A DNA stretch of 64,000 nt, taken from positions 248,001 through 312,000 of the forward strand of contig NZ_JAHUWJ010000006.1 of the NCBI RefSeq assembly GCF_019219075.1. The letters are read 5' to 3'. Positions 17,191 to 26,493 of the stretch are shown in pieces. The position numbers and the translations under genes are program-made. A model generated the notes under the pieces. That model was not told the origin of the DNA and did not search any database. It saw nothing but the letters and a program-made list of their open reading frames with translations. The stretch's first letter is position 1, and each line of letters opens with the position of its first letter. This stretch comes from Chitinophaga sp. sic0106. GTDB taxonomy: Bacteria > Bacteroidota > Bacteroidia > Chitinophagales > Chitinophagaceae.

Positions 17191-17589
17191 ATGCAACTGT
17201 TTTACAGATACATATTATTTTTGCTAGTCCTGGTTGGATTCTCCTTCACAGGAAAAAATAAAGGGCCGCTGCTCAGCGGTCACGCCAGCCGTACGGAAGT
17301 ATCTTTGCAAAGTGCTGATGCTTACAATCTTTGCACCACCGTTGATCTCATGCACTTCGAACAGTTGCTGTATGTAAACGATACCGACAACGATGAAGAT
17401 GTAAACAGTTTAGCACAGCGTTTACCGCGGCTCGCCATCAACAACCTCGCAGTTTATTACTTTTCCCTCATTCAAACACAGGAGCCTGCACCGGTTACTT
17501 ATGCAGGATTTGTGCATCAGCAGATGCCCATCCCGGCCGTGCCCAAATTTATCCGCTTCCATCAGCTGCTGATCCCCTTCAGCGCTTAA
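17191..17589 (+). CDS. Small exported protein of unknown function
   Basis: The 132-residue product has an N-terminal hydrophobic segment (QLFYRYILFLLVLVGFSF) that could be a signal peptide or anchor. A polar region with an acidic run (VNDTDNDEDVNSL) follows, and the C-terminus is Pro/Phe-rich (PIPAVPKFIRFHQLLIPFSA). I recognise no family. It starts next to the divergent AraC gene and ends 174 bases before ureA. That gap holds only a 7-bp hairpin (17606-17623) without a T-run. Confidence 0.55.
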   Translation: MQLFYRYILFLLVLVGFSFTGKNKGPLLSGHASRTEVSLQSADAYNLCTTVDLMHFEQLLYVNDTDNDEDVNSLAQRLPRLAINNLAVYYFSLIQTQEPAPVTYAGFVHQQMPIPAVPKFIRFHQLLIPFSA

Positions 17590-17763
17590 CCATCCTGCAT
17601 CTTAGGCTGCAATACCTTGCAGCAGTGTATTGATCCACGCGTAAGTCGGCTTAAGAAGGCTTTGCGCCATATGTACACATTATAGGTCCGGAATTGTATA
17701 TTCGTTAGCGTTATACGACTTCCGAATGGATCTCCTATTGCCATTTCATAAAATCTTACTCAT

Positions 17764-18066
17764 ATGCATCTGACTCCCAGAGAAACAGAGAAGCTGTTGC
17801 TTCATCTGGCCGGAGAGCTGGCTGCCAAGCGCAAAGCAAGGGGCCTTAAACTAAATTACCCGGAAGCCATCGCCTATATCAGCAGCCATCTCCTGGAAGC
17901 TGCACGCGACGGCCGCTCCGTGGCCGACCTCATGCAATGGGGCGCTACCATCCTCACCCGTGAAGATGTCATGGAAGGCATTCCGGAAATGATTCACGAC
18001 GTACAGGTAGAAGCCACCTTCCCTGATGGTACCAAACTGGTTACGGTTCACAACCCAATCCGATAA
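17764..18066 (+). CDS. ureA: Urease gamma subunit
   Basis: The 100-residue product is the small structural subunit of the cytoplasmic nickel enzyme that splits urea to ammonia and carbamate. The sequence is a full-length family member: [19 protein letters not shown] at the start, [20 protein letters not shown] in the middle, and [14 protein letters not shown] at the end. It is the first gene of the run ureA-B-C-E-F-G-D; ureB begins 18 bases after its stop. No exact Bacteroidota promoter was found upstream. Confidence 0.97.
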   Translation: MHLTPRETEKLLLHLAGELAAKRKARGLKLNYPEAIAYISSHLLEAARDGRSVADLMQWGATILTREDVMEGIPEMIHDVQVEATFPDGTKLVTVHNPIR

Positions 18067-18084
18067 TTTCTAAACTAACCAAAC

Positions 18085-18459
18085 ATGATTCCCGGAGAAT
18101 ATTTCATCCCGGCAGGCAATATCACCTGTAATGAAGGCCGCAGCACCGTAAAAATAAAAGTGGTGAACACCGCCGACCGACCCGTGCAAATCGGCTCCCA
18201 CTGCCACTTTTTTGAGGTGAACCGCAAAATGTGCTTCGATCGTGAAAAAGCATTCGGTATGCGACTCAATATCGCCGCAGGTACCGCCGTGCGCTTCGAA
18301 CCAGGGGAAGAAAAAACAGTGGAACTGGTGACGATCGGTGGTGCCAGGAAAGCATTCGGTATCAACAACCTCACCAATGGCGACACCACCGCCGATGCCG
18401 TAAAAGCTACTGCCATCGCGAGTCTTGAATCTCTCAACTTCAAAAACCAACCGGAATGA
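18085..18459 (+). CDS. ureB: Urease beta subunit
   Basis: This 124-residue subunit packs against UreC in the urease trimer of (ABC) units. Landmarks are [19 protein letters not shown], then [20 protein letters not shown], then [18 protein letters not shown]. The C-terminus is slightly longer than in compact homologues ([19 protein letters not shown]). Its stop codon overlaps the ureC start (ATGA), indicating translational coupling. Confidence 0.97.
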   Translation: MIPGEYFIPAGNITCNEGRSTVKIKVVNTADRPVQIGSHCHFFEVNRKMCFDREKAFGMRLNIAAGTAVRFEPGEEKTVELVTIGGARKAFGINNLTNGDTTADAVKATAIASLESLNFKNQPE

Positions 18460-20177
18460 GCCTGCAAATCAATAAAACGAAATATGCCAATATGTACGGC
18501 CCCACCACTGGTGACAGGGTACGACTCGGAGATACCAACCTGATCATTGAAATCGAAAAAGATTTCAATCACTATGGAGAAGAAAATAAATTCGGTGGCG
18601 GCAAAACCGTGCGTGACGGGATGTCCCAGTCCAGCACCGCCCTCCGCGCCGAAGGCGTGCTCGACTTCGTGATCACCAACGTGATCCTGCTCGATCACTG
18701 GGGCATCGTAAAAGGGGACCTCGGTATTAAGGATGGCCGCATTGTAGGCTTTGGTAAAGCCGGTAACCCGGATACCATGGACGGAGTAGCCCCCGACATG
18801 ATCATCGGCGCCTCCACAGAAGTGCACGGCGGCGAAGGCCTCATTGCCACTGCGGGTGGTATCGACACGCACATCCACTTCATCAGCCCGCAGCAGATTG
18901 AAACGGCCCTCTTCAGCGGTATTACCACCATGATTGGTGGCGGCACCGGCCCTGCGGATGGTACCAACGCTACCACCATCACACCGGGCAAGTGGTGGCT
19001 CAAGCGTATGCTGCAATCCGCCGAAGCATTCCCGATGAACATCGGTTTCTTTGGGAAAGGCAACTGCGCCACCGAAGCGCCCATTGCAGAGCAGATCGAG
19101 GCAGGCGCACTGGGAGTAAAAATACATGAAGACTGGGGTGCTACCCCTGCTGTTATCGACGCCTCCCTGAAAGTGGCCGATAAATACGATGTACAGGTAG
19201 CCATTCACACGGATACGCTCAACGAAGCCGGCTTCCTGGAAGATACCATGAACGCCATCAACGGCCGCGTCATCCATACCTTCCATACTGAAGGCGCCGG
19301 CGGCGGCCACGCTCCCGACATCATCCGCGCAGCCATGTTCCCGAACGTACTGCCGGCATCTACCAATCCCACCCGCCCGTTCACCGTTAATACCATCGAT
19401 GAGCACCTGGATATGCTGATGGTATGCCATCACCTGAGCAAGAGTATTCCGGAAGACGTATCCTTCGCAGATTCACGTATCCGCCCGGAAACCATTGCTG
19501 CCGAAGATATCCTGCATGATATCGGGGTGTTCAGCATCATGAGCTCCGACTCACAGGCTATGGGGCGTGTAGGCGAAGTAGTTACCCGTACCTGGCAAAC
19601 GGCGGATAAAATGAAACTCCAGCGCGGCGCCCTGCCGGAAGATGCTGACAACGGCAACGATAACTTCCGCGCGAAACGCTTCGTGGCAAAATATACCATC
19701 AACCCGGCCATCGCACATGGCATTTCCCAGCACGTAGGCTCCGTCGAAGCCGGCAAGTTTGCTGACATCGTGCTGTGGAAACCAGCCCTGTTTGGCGCCA
19801 AGCCGGAAATGATCATTAAAGGTGGTATGATCATCGCCAGCAAAATGGGCGATCCTAACGCCAGCATCCCTACGCCGCAACCTGTTATCCTGCGTAATAT
19901 GTTCGGGGCTTTTGGGAAAGCACTGCAACGCAGCTGTATCACATTTGTGTCGCAGGCTGCCGTAGATAACGACATTGCTGCGGAGTACGGGCTGGAAAAG
20001 ATAGTGCTGCCGGTAAAAGGTTGCCGTAACATCTCCAAGAAAGACCTGATACATAACGATAAAACACCGGAAATAACTGTGAACCCGGAAAACTACCAGG
20101 TAAGGGTTGATGGTGAGCTGATCACCTGTGAGCCTGTGTCGGTAGTGCCTTTGGCGCAACGTTATTTCCTCTTTTGA
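18456..20177 (+). CDS. ureC: Urease alpha (catalytic) subunit
   Basis: The 573-residue subunit carries the two-nickel active site. All ligands can be placed with a constant offset of five from the Klebsiella enzyme: H139 and H141 (DTHIHF), the carbamylated K222 (GVKIHEDWG), H251 (AIHTDT), H277 ([10 protein letters not shown]) and D365 (SSDSQAMGR). The mobile-flap region with its Cys and His ([14 protein letters not shown]) is present. The protein is full length, so active urease is expected once UreE, F, G and D insert nickel. It overlaps ureB by four bases and is followed 18 bases later by ureE. Confidence 0.98.
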   Translation: MSLQINKTKYANMYGPTTGDRVRLGDTNLIIEIEKDFNHYGEENKFGGGKTVRDGMSQSSTALRAEGVLDFVITNVILLDHWGIVKGDLGIKDGRIVGFGKAGNPDTMDGVAPDMIIGASTEVHGGEGLIATAGGIDTHIHFISPQQIETALFSGITTMIGGGTGPADGTNATTITPGKWWLKRMLQSAEAFPMNIGFFGKGNCATEAPIAEQIEAGALGVKIHEDWGATPAVIDASLKVADKYDVQVAIHTDTLNEAGFLEDTMNAINGRVIHTFHTEGAGGGHAPDIIRAAMFPNVLPASTNPTRPFTVNTIDEHLDMLMVCHHLSKSIPEDVSFADSRIRPETIAAEDILHDIGVFSIMSSDSQAMGRVGEVVTRTWQTADKMKLQRGALPEDADNGNDNFRAKRFVAKYTINPAIAHGISQHVGSVEAGKFADIVLWKPALFGAKPEMIIKGGMIIASKMGDPNASIPTPQPVILRNMFGAFGKALQRSCITFVSQAAVDNDIAAEYGLEKIVLPVKGCRNISKKDLIHNDKTPEITVNPENYQVRVDGELITCEPVSVVPLAQRYFLF

Positions 20178-20195
20178 TCCGCTAAAACTCCGTGT

Positions 20196-20699
20196 ATGAT
20201 AATTGAATCCGTGATAGGAAACATAGCAGATACCGATATCTCTCACCTGAGCACCGACCTGCTGCACCTGGAATGGTATGAGACCACCAAGCGCATCCAG
20301 CGTAAAAGAACAGTATCAGGCCGTGAGATCGCCATCCGCTTTCTGAAGGAAGGACAGCGGCTCCGCCAGGGTGATATCCTGTTTACGGACGCTACACATG
20401 CGGTGGTGATAGATATCATTCCCAGCGATGCGATTGTGGTTACGCCAAGATCGATCCTGGAAATGGGGAGTGTGTGCTATGAGATCGGCAACAAACACCT
20501 GCCGCTGTTTATTCAGAACGACCAGGTGCTGATGCCTTTCGAAGAGCCAATTTACCGCTGGCTCCTGGCCAGTGGCTACGCCACCGAAAAGCAGCATACA
20601 CGGCTCACCAACCTGCTCAACGCCAATGTGCAGCCACACAGCCACGGCAGCGGAGGGAGCTCTCTGTTTTCAAAAATTATGGGACTCTCCAACCGATAA
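20196..20699 (+). CDS. ureE: Urease accessory protein UreE (nickel chaperone)
   Basis: The 167-residue metallochaperone delivers nickel to UreG during urease assembly. The N-terminal peptide-binding domain contains RKRTVSGREIAIRF, and the metal-binding domain contains CYEIGNKHLPLFI, with the expected His after GN. The C-terminal tail is short and only mildly His-rich (VQPHSHGSGGSS), unlike the long poly-His tails of some species, so nickel storage capacity is probably small. The ureF start follows its stop codon directly. Confidence 0.93.
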   Translation: MIIESVIGNIADTDISHLSTDLLHLEWYETTKRIQRKRTVSGREIAIRFLKEGQRLRQGDILFTDATHAVVIDIIPSDAIVVTPRSILEMGSVCYEIGNKHLPLFIQNDQVLMPFEEPIYRWLLASGYATEKQHTRLTNLLNANVQPHSHGSGGSSLFSKIMGLSNR

Positions 20700-21401
20700 A
20701 TGCAACAGACCATGAATAGTTTTTTCCTTGGCAGCCTGCTGCATCTCAGTGATCCAACGCTACCGATCGGTGCCTACTCGCACTCGAACGGACTGGAAAC
20801 CTATGTGCAGCAAGGGATGGTACATAATGTGGCCACGGCCGAACAGTATGTAAAGCAAATGCTGACCGCAAACCTGCATTTCAACGATGCCGCGTTTGTA
20901 TGCCTGGCCTACCACGCCGCGGCAGCCAACGACTTTGCACAACTGCAGTTGCTGGATGAAGAACTGGGCGCACTCAAGCTGCCGGTGGAAATTAAATCCG
21001 CCAGCCAGAAGCTGGGGCTGCGACTGATCAAGATCTTCCGCCGCCAGCAGGAACTTCCGCTGGCTGCAGCTTTCGAGGCGGCCATCGTGGCTAAAAAAAC
21101 CGAAGGGCATTTCGCCATTGCCTATGGCGTATATGCATGCCTGTTAGGCATCCCGTTGCCGGAAGCGCTGTATGCTTTTTACTACAATGCCGCCGCAGGG
21201 ATGGTTACCAATGCAGTAAAGCTGGTGCCGCTCGGACAGCTGGACGGGCAGGATATCCTGTTCCGGATGCAAACCAGCATTGCCGCGCTGATTGCGCCTA
21301 CGATGGAGCTGGACCGCGACCTGGTAGGCGTTTGTAACACCGGTTTCGATATCCGCTGCATGCAGCATGAACGCCTTTATTCAAGGCTCTATATGTCTTA
21401 A
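20700..21401 (+). CDS. ureF: Urease accessory protein UreF
   Basis: The 233-residue, mostly helical protein joins UreD and UreG in the nickel-insertion complex. Family signs are LLHLSDPTLPIGAYSHSNGL near the start and GFDIRCMQHERLYSRLYMS at the end. The ATG directly after the ureE stop is used; a second ATG four codons later is possible and would remove only QQT. Confidence 0.93.
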   Translation: MQQTMNSFFLGSLLHLSDPTLPIGAYSHSNGLETYVQQGMVHNVATAEQYVKQMLTANLHFNDAAFVCLAYHAAAANDFAQLQLLDEELGALKLPVEIKSASQKLGLRLIKIFRRQQELPLAAAFEAAIVAKKTEGHFAIAYGVYACLLGIPLPEALYAFYYNAAAGMVTNAVKLVPLGQLDGQDILFRMQTSIAALIAPTMELDRDLVGVCNTGFDIRCMQHERLYSRLYMS

Positions 21402-21423
21402 TAACAATTAAAAACAGGATACC

Positions 21424-22062
21424 ATGAGTGACAGAAAATATGTGAAAGTAGGAGTAGCCGGACCTGTAGGCTCCGGGAAAACAGCACTGATAGAGCGTTT
21501 GAGCCGTCACCTGCTGAACAGATATAGCTTAGGTGTGATCACCAATGATATTTATACTAAAGAAGATGCGGAGTATTTGACTAAAAATAGTCTGCTGCCA
21601 AAAGAGCGTATCATCGGCGTAGAAACCGGCGGCTGCCCGCATACCGCTATCCGCGAAGATGCCAGCATGAACCTGGAAGCTGTGGATGAAATGGCGGCAC
21701 GCTTTCCGGATGTAGAGCTGATCCTCATCGAAAGCGGCGGGGATAACCTCAGCGCTACATTCAGTCCGGATCTGGCGGATGTAACCATCTTCGTGATCGA
21801 CGTGGCAGAAGGCGATAAGATTCCCCGTAAGGGCGGCCCGGGTATCACCCGTTCCGACCTGCTGGTGATCAATAAAATTGACCTGGCCCCTTATGTCCAT
21901 GCCGACCTCGGCGTGATGGAGCGCGATGCCAGAAAAATGCGCAACGGAAAACCATTTGTATTTACTAACCTGATGTCGCTCCAGGGCCTGGACACCGTTA
22001 TTGGCTGGATTCAGAAATACGCGCTCCTCGAAAACGTGGAAGAGCCGGCACTGGTGCGATAA
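21424..22062 (+). CDS. ureG: Urease accessory GTPase UreG
   Basis: UreG is the SIMIBI-class GTPase that powers nickel insertion. The P-loop GPVGSGKT is at 13-20, the nickel-binding CPH motif is at 71-73 ([13 protein letters not shown]), and the switch and base-recognition parts are [15 protein letters not shown] and VINKIDLAP. The length (212 residues) is normal, without the N-terminal His-rich extension of some species. UreD follows 12 bases downstream after a clear AAGGAGG ribosome binding site, which is unusual in this genome. Confidence 0.97.
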   Translation: MSDRKYVKVGVAGPVGSGKTALIERLSRHLLNRYSLGVITNDIYTKEDAEYLTKNSLLPKERIIGVETGGCPHTAIREDASMNLEAVDEMAARFPDVELILIESGGDNLSATFSPDLADVTIFVIDVAEGDKIPRKGGPGITRSDLLVINKIDLAPYVHADLGVMERDARKMRNGKPFVFTNLMSLQGLDTVIGWIQKYALLENVEEPALVR

Positions 22063-22074
22063 GGAGGATATATC

Positions 22075-22875
22075 ATGAACAACAGGCTCACGATAAAAGG
22101 AGGATTTAAGCAGGGGCGCAGCTACCTGAAGGATACGTTTTTTACGCCTCCTTTCCGGGTAGTGGAGGTAAGTGAGCATCGCCATGATCCTACGGCCTAC
22201 GTGATGGTGATGAGCTCATCACCGGGTATGCTGGACGGAGATCATTACGATATCAGCATCGAGGTGGAAACCGGCTGCAGCCTGCAGTTGCAGTCGCAAT
22301 CCTACCAGCGGATCTTCAATATGGAACAGGGGGCGAGCCAGTTGCAGCTGATCAAACTGCACGCCGGCGCAGCTTTTACCTACGTACAGCATCCCGTAGT
22401 GCCGCATGAAAAAGCCATTTTTAAAGGACGTAACCGTATTGATATAGCAGATGATTGTCAGCTTATATTTGGAGAAATCCTTACCTGTGGCCGCAAACAT
22501 TCGGGGGAGGTATTCAGGTATACTTCCTTTCATAACATCACTGAGGTATGGCATAATGGTAAACTGCTGGTAAAAGACAACCTGCTGCTTCAGCCACTTA
22601 CCTTGGATATGGCCGCCATCGGGCAGATGGAGGGTTTTACGCACCAGGCTACACTGATACATGCAGATACCGGTAGCGGTATTGGGGAAGACCTCGTACC
22701 TGCACTCTATACTTTACTGGAAGAGGAAAGTGAGGTGGCGCTGGGTATCAGCAGTCCTTCCAAACAGGTGCTGGTACTACGGATGCTCGGTAACGGAGGT
22801 GAACAGCTGTTCAATGCTTTGCAAAAGGTGGCCGACTATTGCCGCCATTATAAAACTCAAGTAACTCATTCATGA
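22075..22875 (+). CDS. ureD: Urease accessory protein UreD (UreH)
   Basis: The 266-residue protein is the scaffold that binds apo-urease and recruits UreF and UreG. It shows the family pattern: LKDTFFTPPFRVVEV, MSSSPGMLDGDHYDISIEVE, SYQRIFNMEQG, and YVQHPVVPHEKAIFKGRNRI. Placing ureD last among the accessory genes, not first, is one of several known gene orders. Its stop overlaps the next gene's start by four bases (ATGA), tying the downstream permease to urease maturation. Confidence 0.92.
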   Translation: MNNRLTIKGGFKQGRSYLKDTFFTPPFRVVEVSEHRHDPTAYVMVMSSSPGMLDGDHYDISIEVETGCSLQLQSQSYQRIFNMEQGASQLQLIKLHAGAAFTYVQHPVVPHEKAIFKGRNRIDIADDCQLIFGEILTCGRKHSGEVFRYTSFHNITEVWHNGKLLVKDNLLLQPLTLDMAAIGQMEGFTHQATLIHADTGSGIGEDLVPALYTLLEEESEVALGISSPSKQVLVLRMLGNGGEQLFNALQKVADYCRHYKTQVTHS

Positions 22876-23573
22876 ATATCGGATTAACCACATTGGTAGT
22901 GTCGGCGGTAACCATCAGCTGTTTGCATACCGCCACAGGGCCGGATCATTACCTGCCGTTTATAGTGTTGTCGCGCTCCCGTAACTGGAAAATGTCCAAA
23001 ACAATATTGTGGACGGTGTTATGTGGCTTCGGGCATATCTTCAGCTCGGTGCTGATAGGGCTGGTGGGCGTTTTACTGGGCTGGCAGTTGTCGAAGCTCA
23101 CCTGGTTCCAGGATATGCGCGGCAATATTTCCGGCTGGTGCCTGCTGGGCTTCGGGGTGCTATACCTGCTCTGGGGGCTGCGTGCGGCATACCTCAATCG
23201 CCCGCATAAGCATTTTGACGTGTATGGCGACGGGGATGTGTATGTATATGAGCATCGCCATGGGGAGGTTGTTTATCCGCAGAACCGCGTGAAGGTAACG
23301 CCCTGGATATTGCTGGCGATTTTCGTGATGGGACCTAGTGAGCCACTGGTGCCGCTGCTGTTCTATTCAGGCGCGCATCGTTCAGCCATGGAGGTGATCC
23401 TGCTCATTAGTGTATTTTCCATTACTACGGTTATAACTATGCTGACTATGGTACTGATCGGGTGCTATGGCTATTCATTCATCAAAACAGATAAGCTGGA
23501 ACGATATGTACACGCCATTGGTGGTGGCGTGGTAACCATGTGCGGGATAGGCATGGTGTTCCTGGGCTGGTAA
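22872..23573 (+). CDS. Nickel-permease-like integral membrane protein of the urease operon
   Basis: The 233-residue protein has about six membrane spans and a polar, His-rich loop (NRPHKHFDVYGDGDVYVYEH, then RHGE) between two halves. Span 1 contains CLHTATGPDHYLPF, a variant of the HX4DH nickel signature of NiCoT permeases with one extra residue (HX5DH). Similar proteins are annotated as UreH/UreJ-like or HupE-like and lie beside urease genes. Translational overlap with ureD supports a role in nickel entry across the inner membrane. Transport itself is inferred. Confidence 0.75.
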   Translation: MNIGLTTLVVSAVTISCLHTATGPDHYLPFIVLSRSRNWKMSKTILWTVLCGFGHIFSSVLIGLVGVLLGWQLSKLTWFQDMRGNISGWCLLGFGVLYLLWGLRAAYLNRPHKHFDVYGDGDVYVYEHRHGEVVYPQNRVKVTPWILLAIFVMGPSEPLVPLLFYSGAHRSAMEVILLISVFSITTVITMLTMVLIGCYGYSFIKTDKLERYVHAIGGGVVTMCGIGMVFLGW

Positions 23574-23588
23574 GCTAAGAACAGATTT

Positions 23589-24443
23589 ATGCGACAGAAA
23601 TATTTGGAACCCATCGCCGCTGTACCCAGGGGTGTAGGGCAGATCATGCTGCAAGGGAACGTGTGGACAGGCTTGTTGTTCCTCCTCGGTATCTTCTACG
23701 ATTCCATAACTATGGGGGCGGGAGCTTTGCTGGCCACTGCCGTGGGCACCGGTGTGGCGGTGCTTTTGAAGTATCCCCCGGAAGAAATTGCACAAGGCCT
23801 CTATGGCTTTAGTGCTGCCCTGGTAGGGGTGGCGCTGACCTTTTATTTTGAAGCGCAGCCGGTGATATGGGTGGCGTTGGTGGTAGGATCGGCACTGGCA
23901 GCAATTTTTCAGCATGCGTTGATTAAGCGCAACATACCAGGGTTTACTTTACCTTTTATTGTAATCACCTGGGTGTTTCTGTTTTTATTCAGACATGCGT
24001 ATATTGTGCCGCCTTCGTCAGAAGTGACGGCCACTATACCGGTATACCAGGATTTTACGGTGTCCACCCATGGCTTTGGGGAGGTGATCTTCCAGGGTAG
24101 CATGACAGCCGGACTCTTATTTTTCCTCGGCGTATTTGTGAGTTCACCTATATCAGCCTTGTACGGTATGGCAGCCTCAGTAGTAGGCGCCTATATTTCC
24201 ATGCAATTTGCAGAGCCAACGGATGATGTACACATGGGCTTATTCAGCTTCAATGCAGTGTTGTGTGCTATTGCCTTTGCGGGCAACCGCAAACGGGATG
24301 GGGTATACGTACTGGTGGCGGTGGTGCTGGCGGTGCTGATAGACATTGGTATGCTGATGCTGGATATGACCGTGCTCACCTTTCCGTTTGTGCTGGCATC
24401 GTGGCTGACCTTATTAGTAAAGAAACTTTTCGATAAAAAATGA
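23589..24443 (+). CDS. Urea transporter (UT family)
   Basis: This 284-residue membrane protein should let urea diffuse into the cytoplasm, where urease acts. It shows the two-fold repeat of the UT family: a first half with GQIMLQGNVWTGLLFLLGIF and PPEEIAQGLYGFSAALVGVA, and a second half with GEVIFQGSMTAGLLFFLGVF and DVHMGLFSFNAVLCAIAF. The matching Q-GN/Q-GS and L-GF-SAAL/LFSFNAVL blocks are the expected selectivity-filter region. It is cotranscribed with the permease (15-base gap) and overlaps the next gene by four bases. Confidence 0.9.
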   Translation: MRQKYLEPIAAVPRGVGQIMLQGNVWTGLLFLLGIFYDSITMGAGALLATAVGTGVAVLLKYPPEEIAQGLYGFSAALVGVALTFYFEAQPVIWVALVVGSALAAIFQHALIKRNIPGFTLPFIVITWVFLFLFRHAYIVPPSSEVTATIPVYQDFTVSTHGFGEVIFQGSMTAGLLFFLGVFVSSPISALYGMAASVVGAYISMQFAEPTDDVHMGLFSFNAVLCAIAFAGNRKRDGVYVLVAVVLAVLIDIGMLMLDMTVLTFPFVLASWLTLLVKKLFDKK

Positions 24444-26446
24444 TCAGGAGATTAACAATTGCTGCCTGCCTGGTGTCAGGTGCTGCTTATGCGGGAGAGC
24501 CGCAGGATTCCCTGCCAATAAAGGTATCACACCTGGCAGCCGTGGAAGTGCGTGCCCCCAGGGTTGAGCAATCACTGATGAAGGTGGACCTGAAAATGAC
24601 ACCTGTTAACACGGCACAGGACCTGCTGCGTAAAGTGCCGGGCCTGTTCATTGCACAGCATGCCGGTGGTGGTAAGGCAGAACAGATTTTCCTCCGTGGG
24701 TTCGATAACGACCACGGTACAGATATTAATATCACGGCAGATGGTATGCCTGTGAATATGGTATCCCACGCACATGGCCAGGGGTATGCTGATCTGCACT
24801 TTCTGATCCCGGAAACCATTGAGAGTATAGACTTTGGTAAAGGTTCCTATTATGCTTCCAAGGGAGACCTTAATACCTCCGGATATGTAAGTTTCCATAC
24901 CGCCGATAGCTTACCCGGTAGTATGATCAAACTGGAAGGCGGCTCATTTAATACCGTGCGTGGTACCGGCCTCTTTAATTTAATCCATAAGAGTGGTCCT
25001 AAGGCGGAGAACCTTTATGTAGCTGCTGATTATGGTTATACAGAAGGTCCGTTTGATGTAAAGCAAAATTTCAATCGACTTAACCTATTTGCTAAATACA
25101 ACAAATGGTTAGATAGTCGTAACTATATCAATTTCCTGGCGTCCACCTTTCATTCCGGTTGGAATGCTTCCGGCCAGATTCCGGAGCGTGCAGTAGCCGA
25201 AGGGCTGATCAGCCGCTGGGGTAGCATCGACCCAACAGAAGGAGGGAATACACAACGCACCAATGCTGCCTTTACGTGGAAACATTTATTCAGCGAAACT
25301 TCTTCTACCGAATCATTTTTATATTTCACACATTACGAGTTCAACCTCTTTTCCAACTTTACCTTTTATCTGAAAGATCCGGTGTATGGAGATGAAATTG
25401 AACAAAGGGACAATCGCAACATCTATGGTTTTGAGCAGCGATATAATAAGGAATTCCGCCATGCACGCTGGCGTTCCGGGATTGGTTTCCGGATGGATGA
25501 TATCAACGACCTGGAATTAAACCATGTGTATCAGCGGGATACCTTACTGAACCGCCTTTCCTGGGGGAATGGTACCCAAACTAACTTATACGCCTACACG
25601 GAGCTGGAGTATCGCCTGCACAACTGGACCATCACACCAGGTTTGCGCTATGATCAGCTGTTGTTTAACTACAACGATCAGCTGCTGGCAGCACATAATA
25701 AGGAGCAGGCCGGGCGCGTGAGCCCTAAGCTGAACTTCAGCTACTCCAAAGGCAGCAAAGCCTTATGGTACCTGAAAACCGGACTGGGATTCCATTCCAA
25801 CGATATGCGCGTGGTAGTGCAGCAGCAGGCGAATGATATCATGCCTATGTCGGCCGGTGCTGACCTTGGCGTTATCTGGAAGCCGGTACATAACCTGTTT
25901 ATTCAACCAGCTTTGTGGTATCTATATCTGCAACAGGAATTTGTATACGTAGGTGATGAAGCGGTGGTAGAGCCCAGTGGTAAAACGCGCCGCCTGGGGG
26001 TGGACCTTAGCGTGCGTTACCAGCCACTGAGCTGGTTATACCTGGATGCGGATGTGAATTACGCCCATGGCCGCAGTATCGATGATCCGAAAGGGGAGAA
26101 CTTTATTCCGCTGGCGCCGGTGCTTACCAGCACAGGTGGAGCGGCGGTGAAACTACCCGGCGGATTTTCTGCGAACCTGCGTTACCGTTATATGAAAGAC
26201 AGGCCAGCCAACGAAGATAACAGCATCACCGCTCATGGTTATTTTGTTAATGACCTGGCACTGGCGTACACCTGGAAAAGCATGGAGTTTACCCTGCAGG
26301 CGCAAAACCTGTTTGATGTAAGATGGAACGAGGCGCAGTTTGAAACCGAAACACAGCTTCGTGGAGAGGAACATCCGGTAACAGAGCTGCATTATACACC
26401 GGGAACACCTTTTGCGCTGAAGGCAGGGGTGGCATGGAAGTTTTAA
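24440..26446 (+). CDS. TonB-dependent outer-membrane receptor in the urease operon, probable nickel importer
   Basis: The 668-residue protein has a short signal peptide (about 1-18), a plug domain (about 40-165) and a 22-strand-type barrel ending in ALKAGVAWKF, with the usual terminal Phe. It lacks the N-terminal carboxypeptidase-like extension of SusC proteins. The plug is rich in His: H74, H92, H110, H112 and H120, three of them in VNMVSHAHGQGYADLHF. The ATG overlaps the stop of the urea-transporter gene, so it is translationally coupled to the urease genes. Together this suggests import of nickel or a nickel chelate. Nickel TonB receptors are known in other bacteria with urease; the substrate here is inferred. 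Confidence 0.8.
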   Translation: MIRRLTIAACLVSGAAYAGEPQDSLPIKVSHLAAVEVRAPRVEQSLMKVDLKMTPVNTAQDLLRKVPGLFIAQHAGGGKAEQIFLRGFDNDHGTDINITADGMPVNMVSHAHGQGYADLHFLIPETIESIDFGKGSYYASKGDLNTSGYVSFHTADSLPGSMIKLEGGSFNTVRGTGLFNLIHKSGPKAENLYVAADYGYTEGPFDVKQNFNRLNLFAKYNKWLDSRNYINFLASTFHSGWNASGQIPERAVAEGLISRWGSIDPTEGGNTQRTNAAFTWKHLFSETSSTESFLYFTHYEFNLFSNFTFYLKDPVYGDEIEQRDNRNIYGFEQRYNKEFRHARWRSGIGFRMDDINDLELNHVYQRDTLLNRLSWGNGTQTNLYAYTELEYRLHNWTITPGLRYDQLLFNYNDQLLAAHNKEQAGRVSPKLNFSYSKGSKALWYLKTGLGFHSNDMRVVVQQQANDIMPMSAGADLGVIWKPVHNLFIQPALWYLYLQQEFVYVGDEAVVEPSGKTRRLGVDLSVRYQPLSWLYLDADVNYAHGRSIDDPKGENFIPLAPVLTSTGGAAVKLPGGFSANLRYRYMKDRPANEDNSITAHGYFVNDLALAYTWKSMEFTLQAQNLFDVRWNEAQFETETQLRGEEHPVTELHYTPGTPFALKAGVAWKF

Positions 26447-26458
26447 TGTAAAATCACT

Positions 26459-26466
26459 TAGCTTTG
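26459..26466 (+). promoter_or_regulatory. Candidate internal -7 element before the second TonB receptor
   Basis: TAGCTTTGCGG contains TANNTTTG, 28 bases before the start at 26494. No clear -33 element is seen, so independent expression of the downstream receptor is only possible. Confidence 0.3.
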
Positions 26467-26493
26467 CGGTCTTTTTAAGACCAAATCAAACCA

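Noticed and set aside
18075..19433. Long (452-codon) minus-strand frame opposite ureB and ureC
   Set aside because: It is a shadow of the strongly conserved urease genes; the composition is Gly/His/Asp-rich with no domain, and the plus strand is certain.
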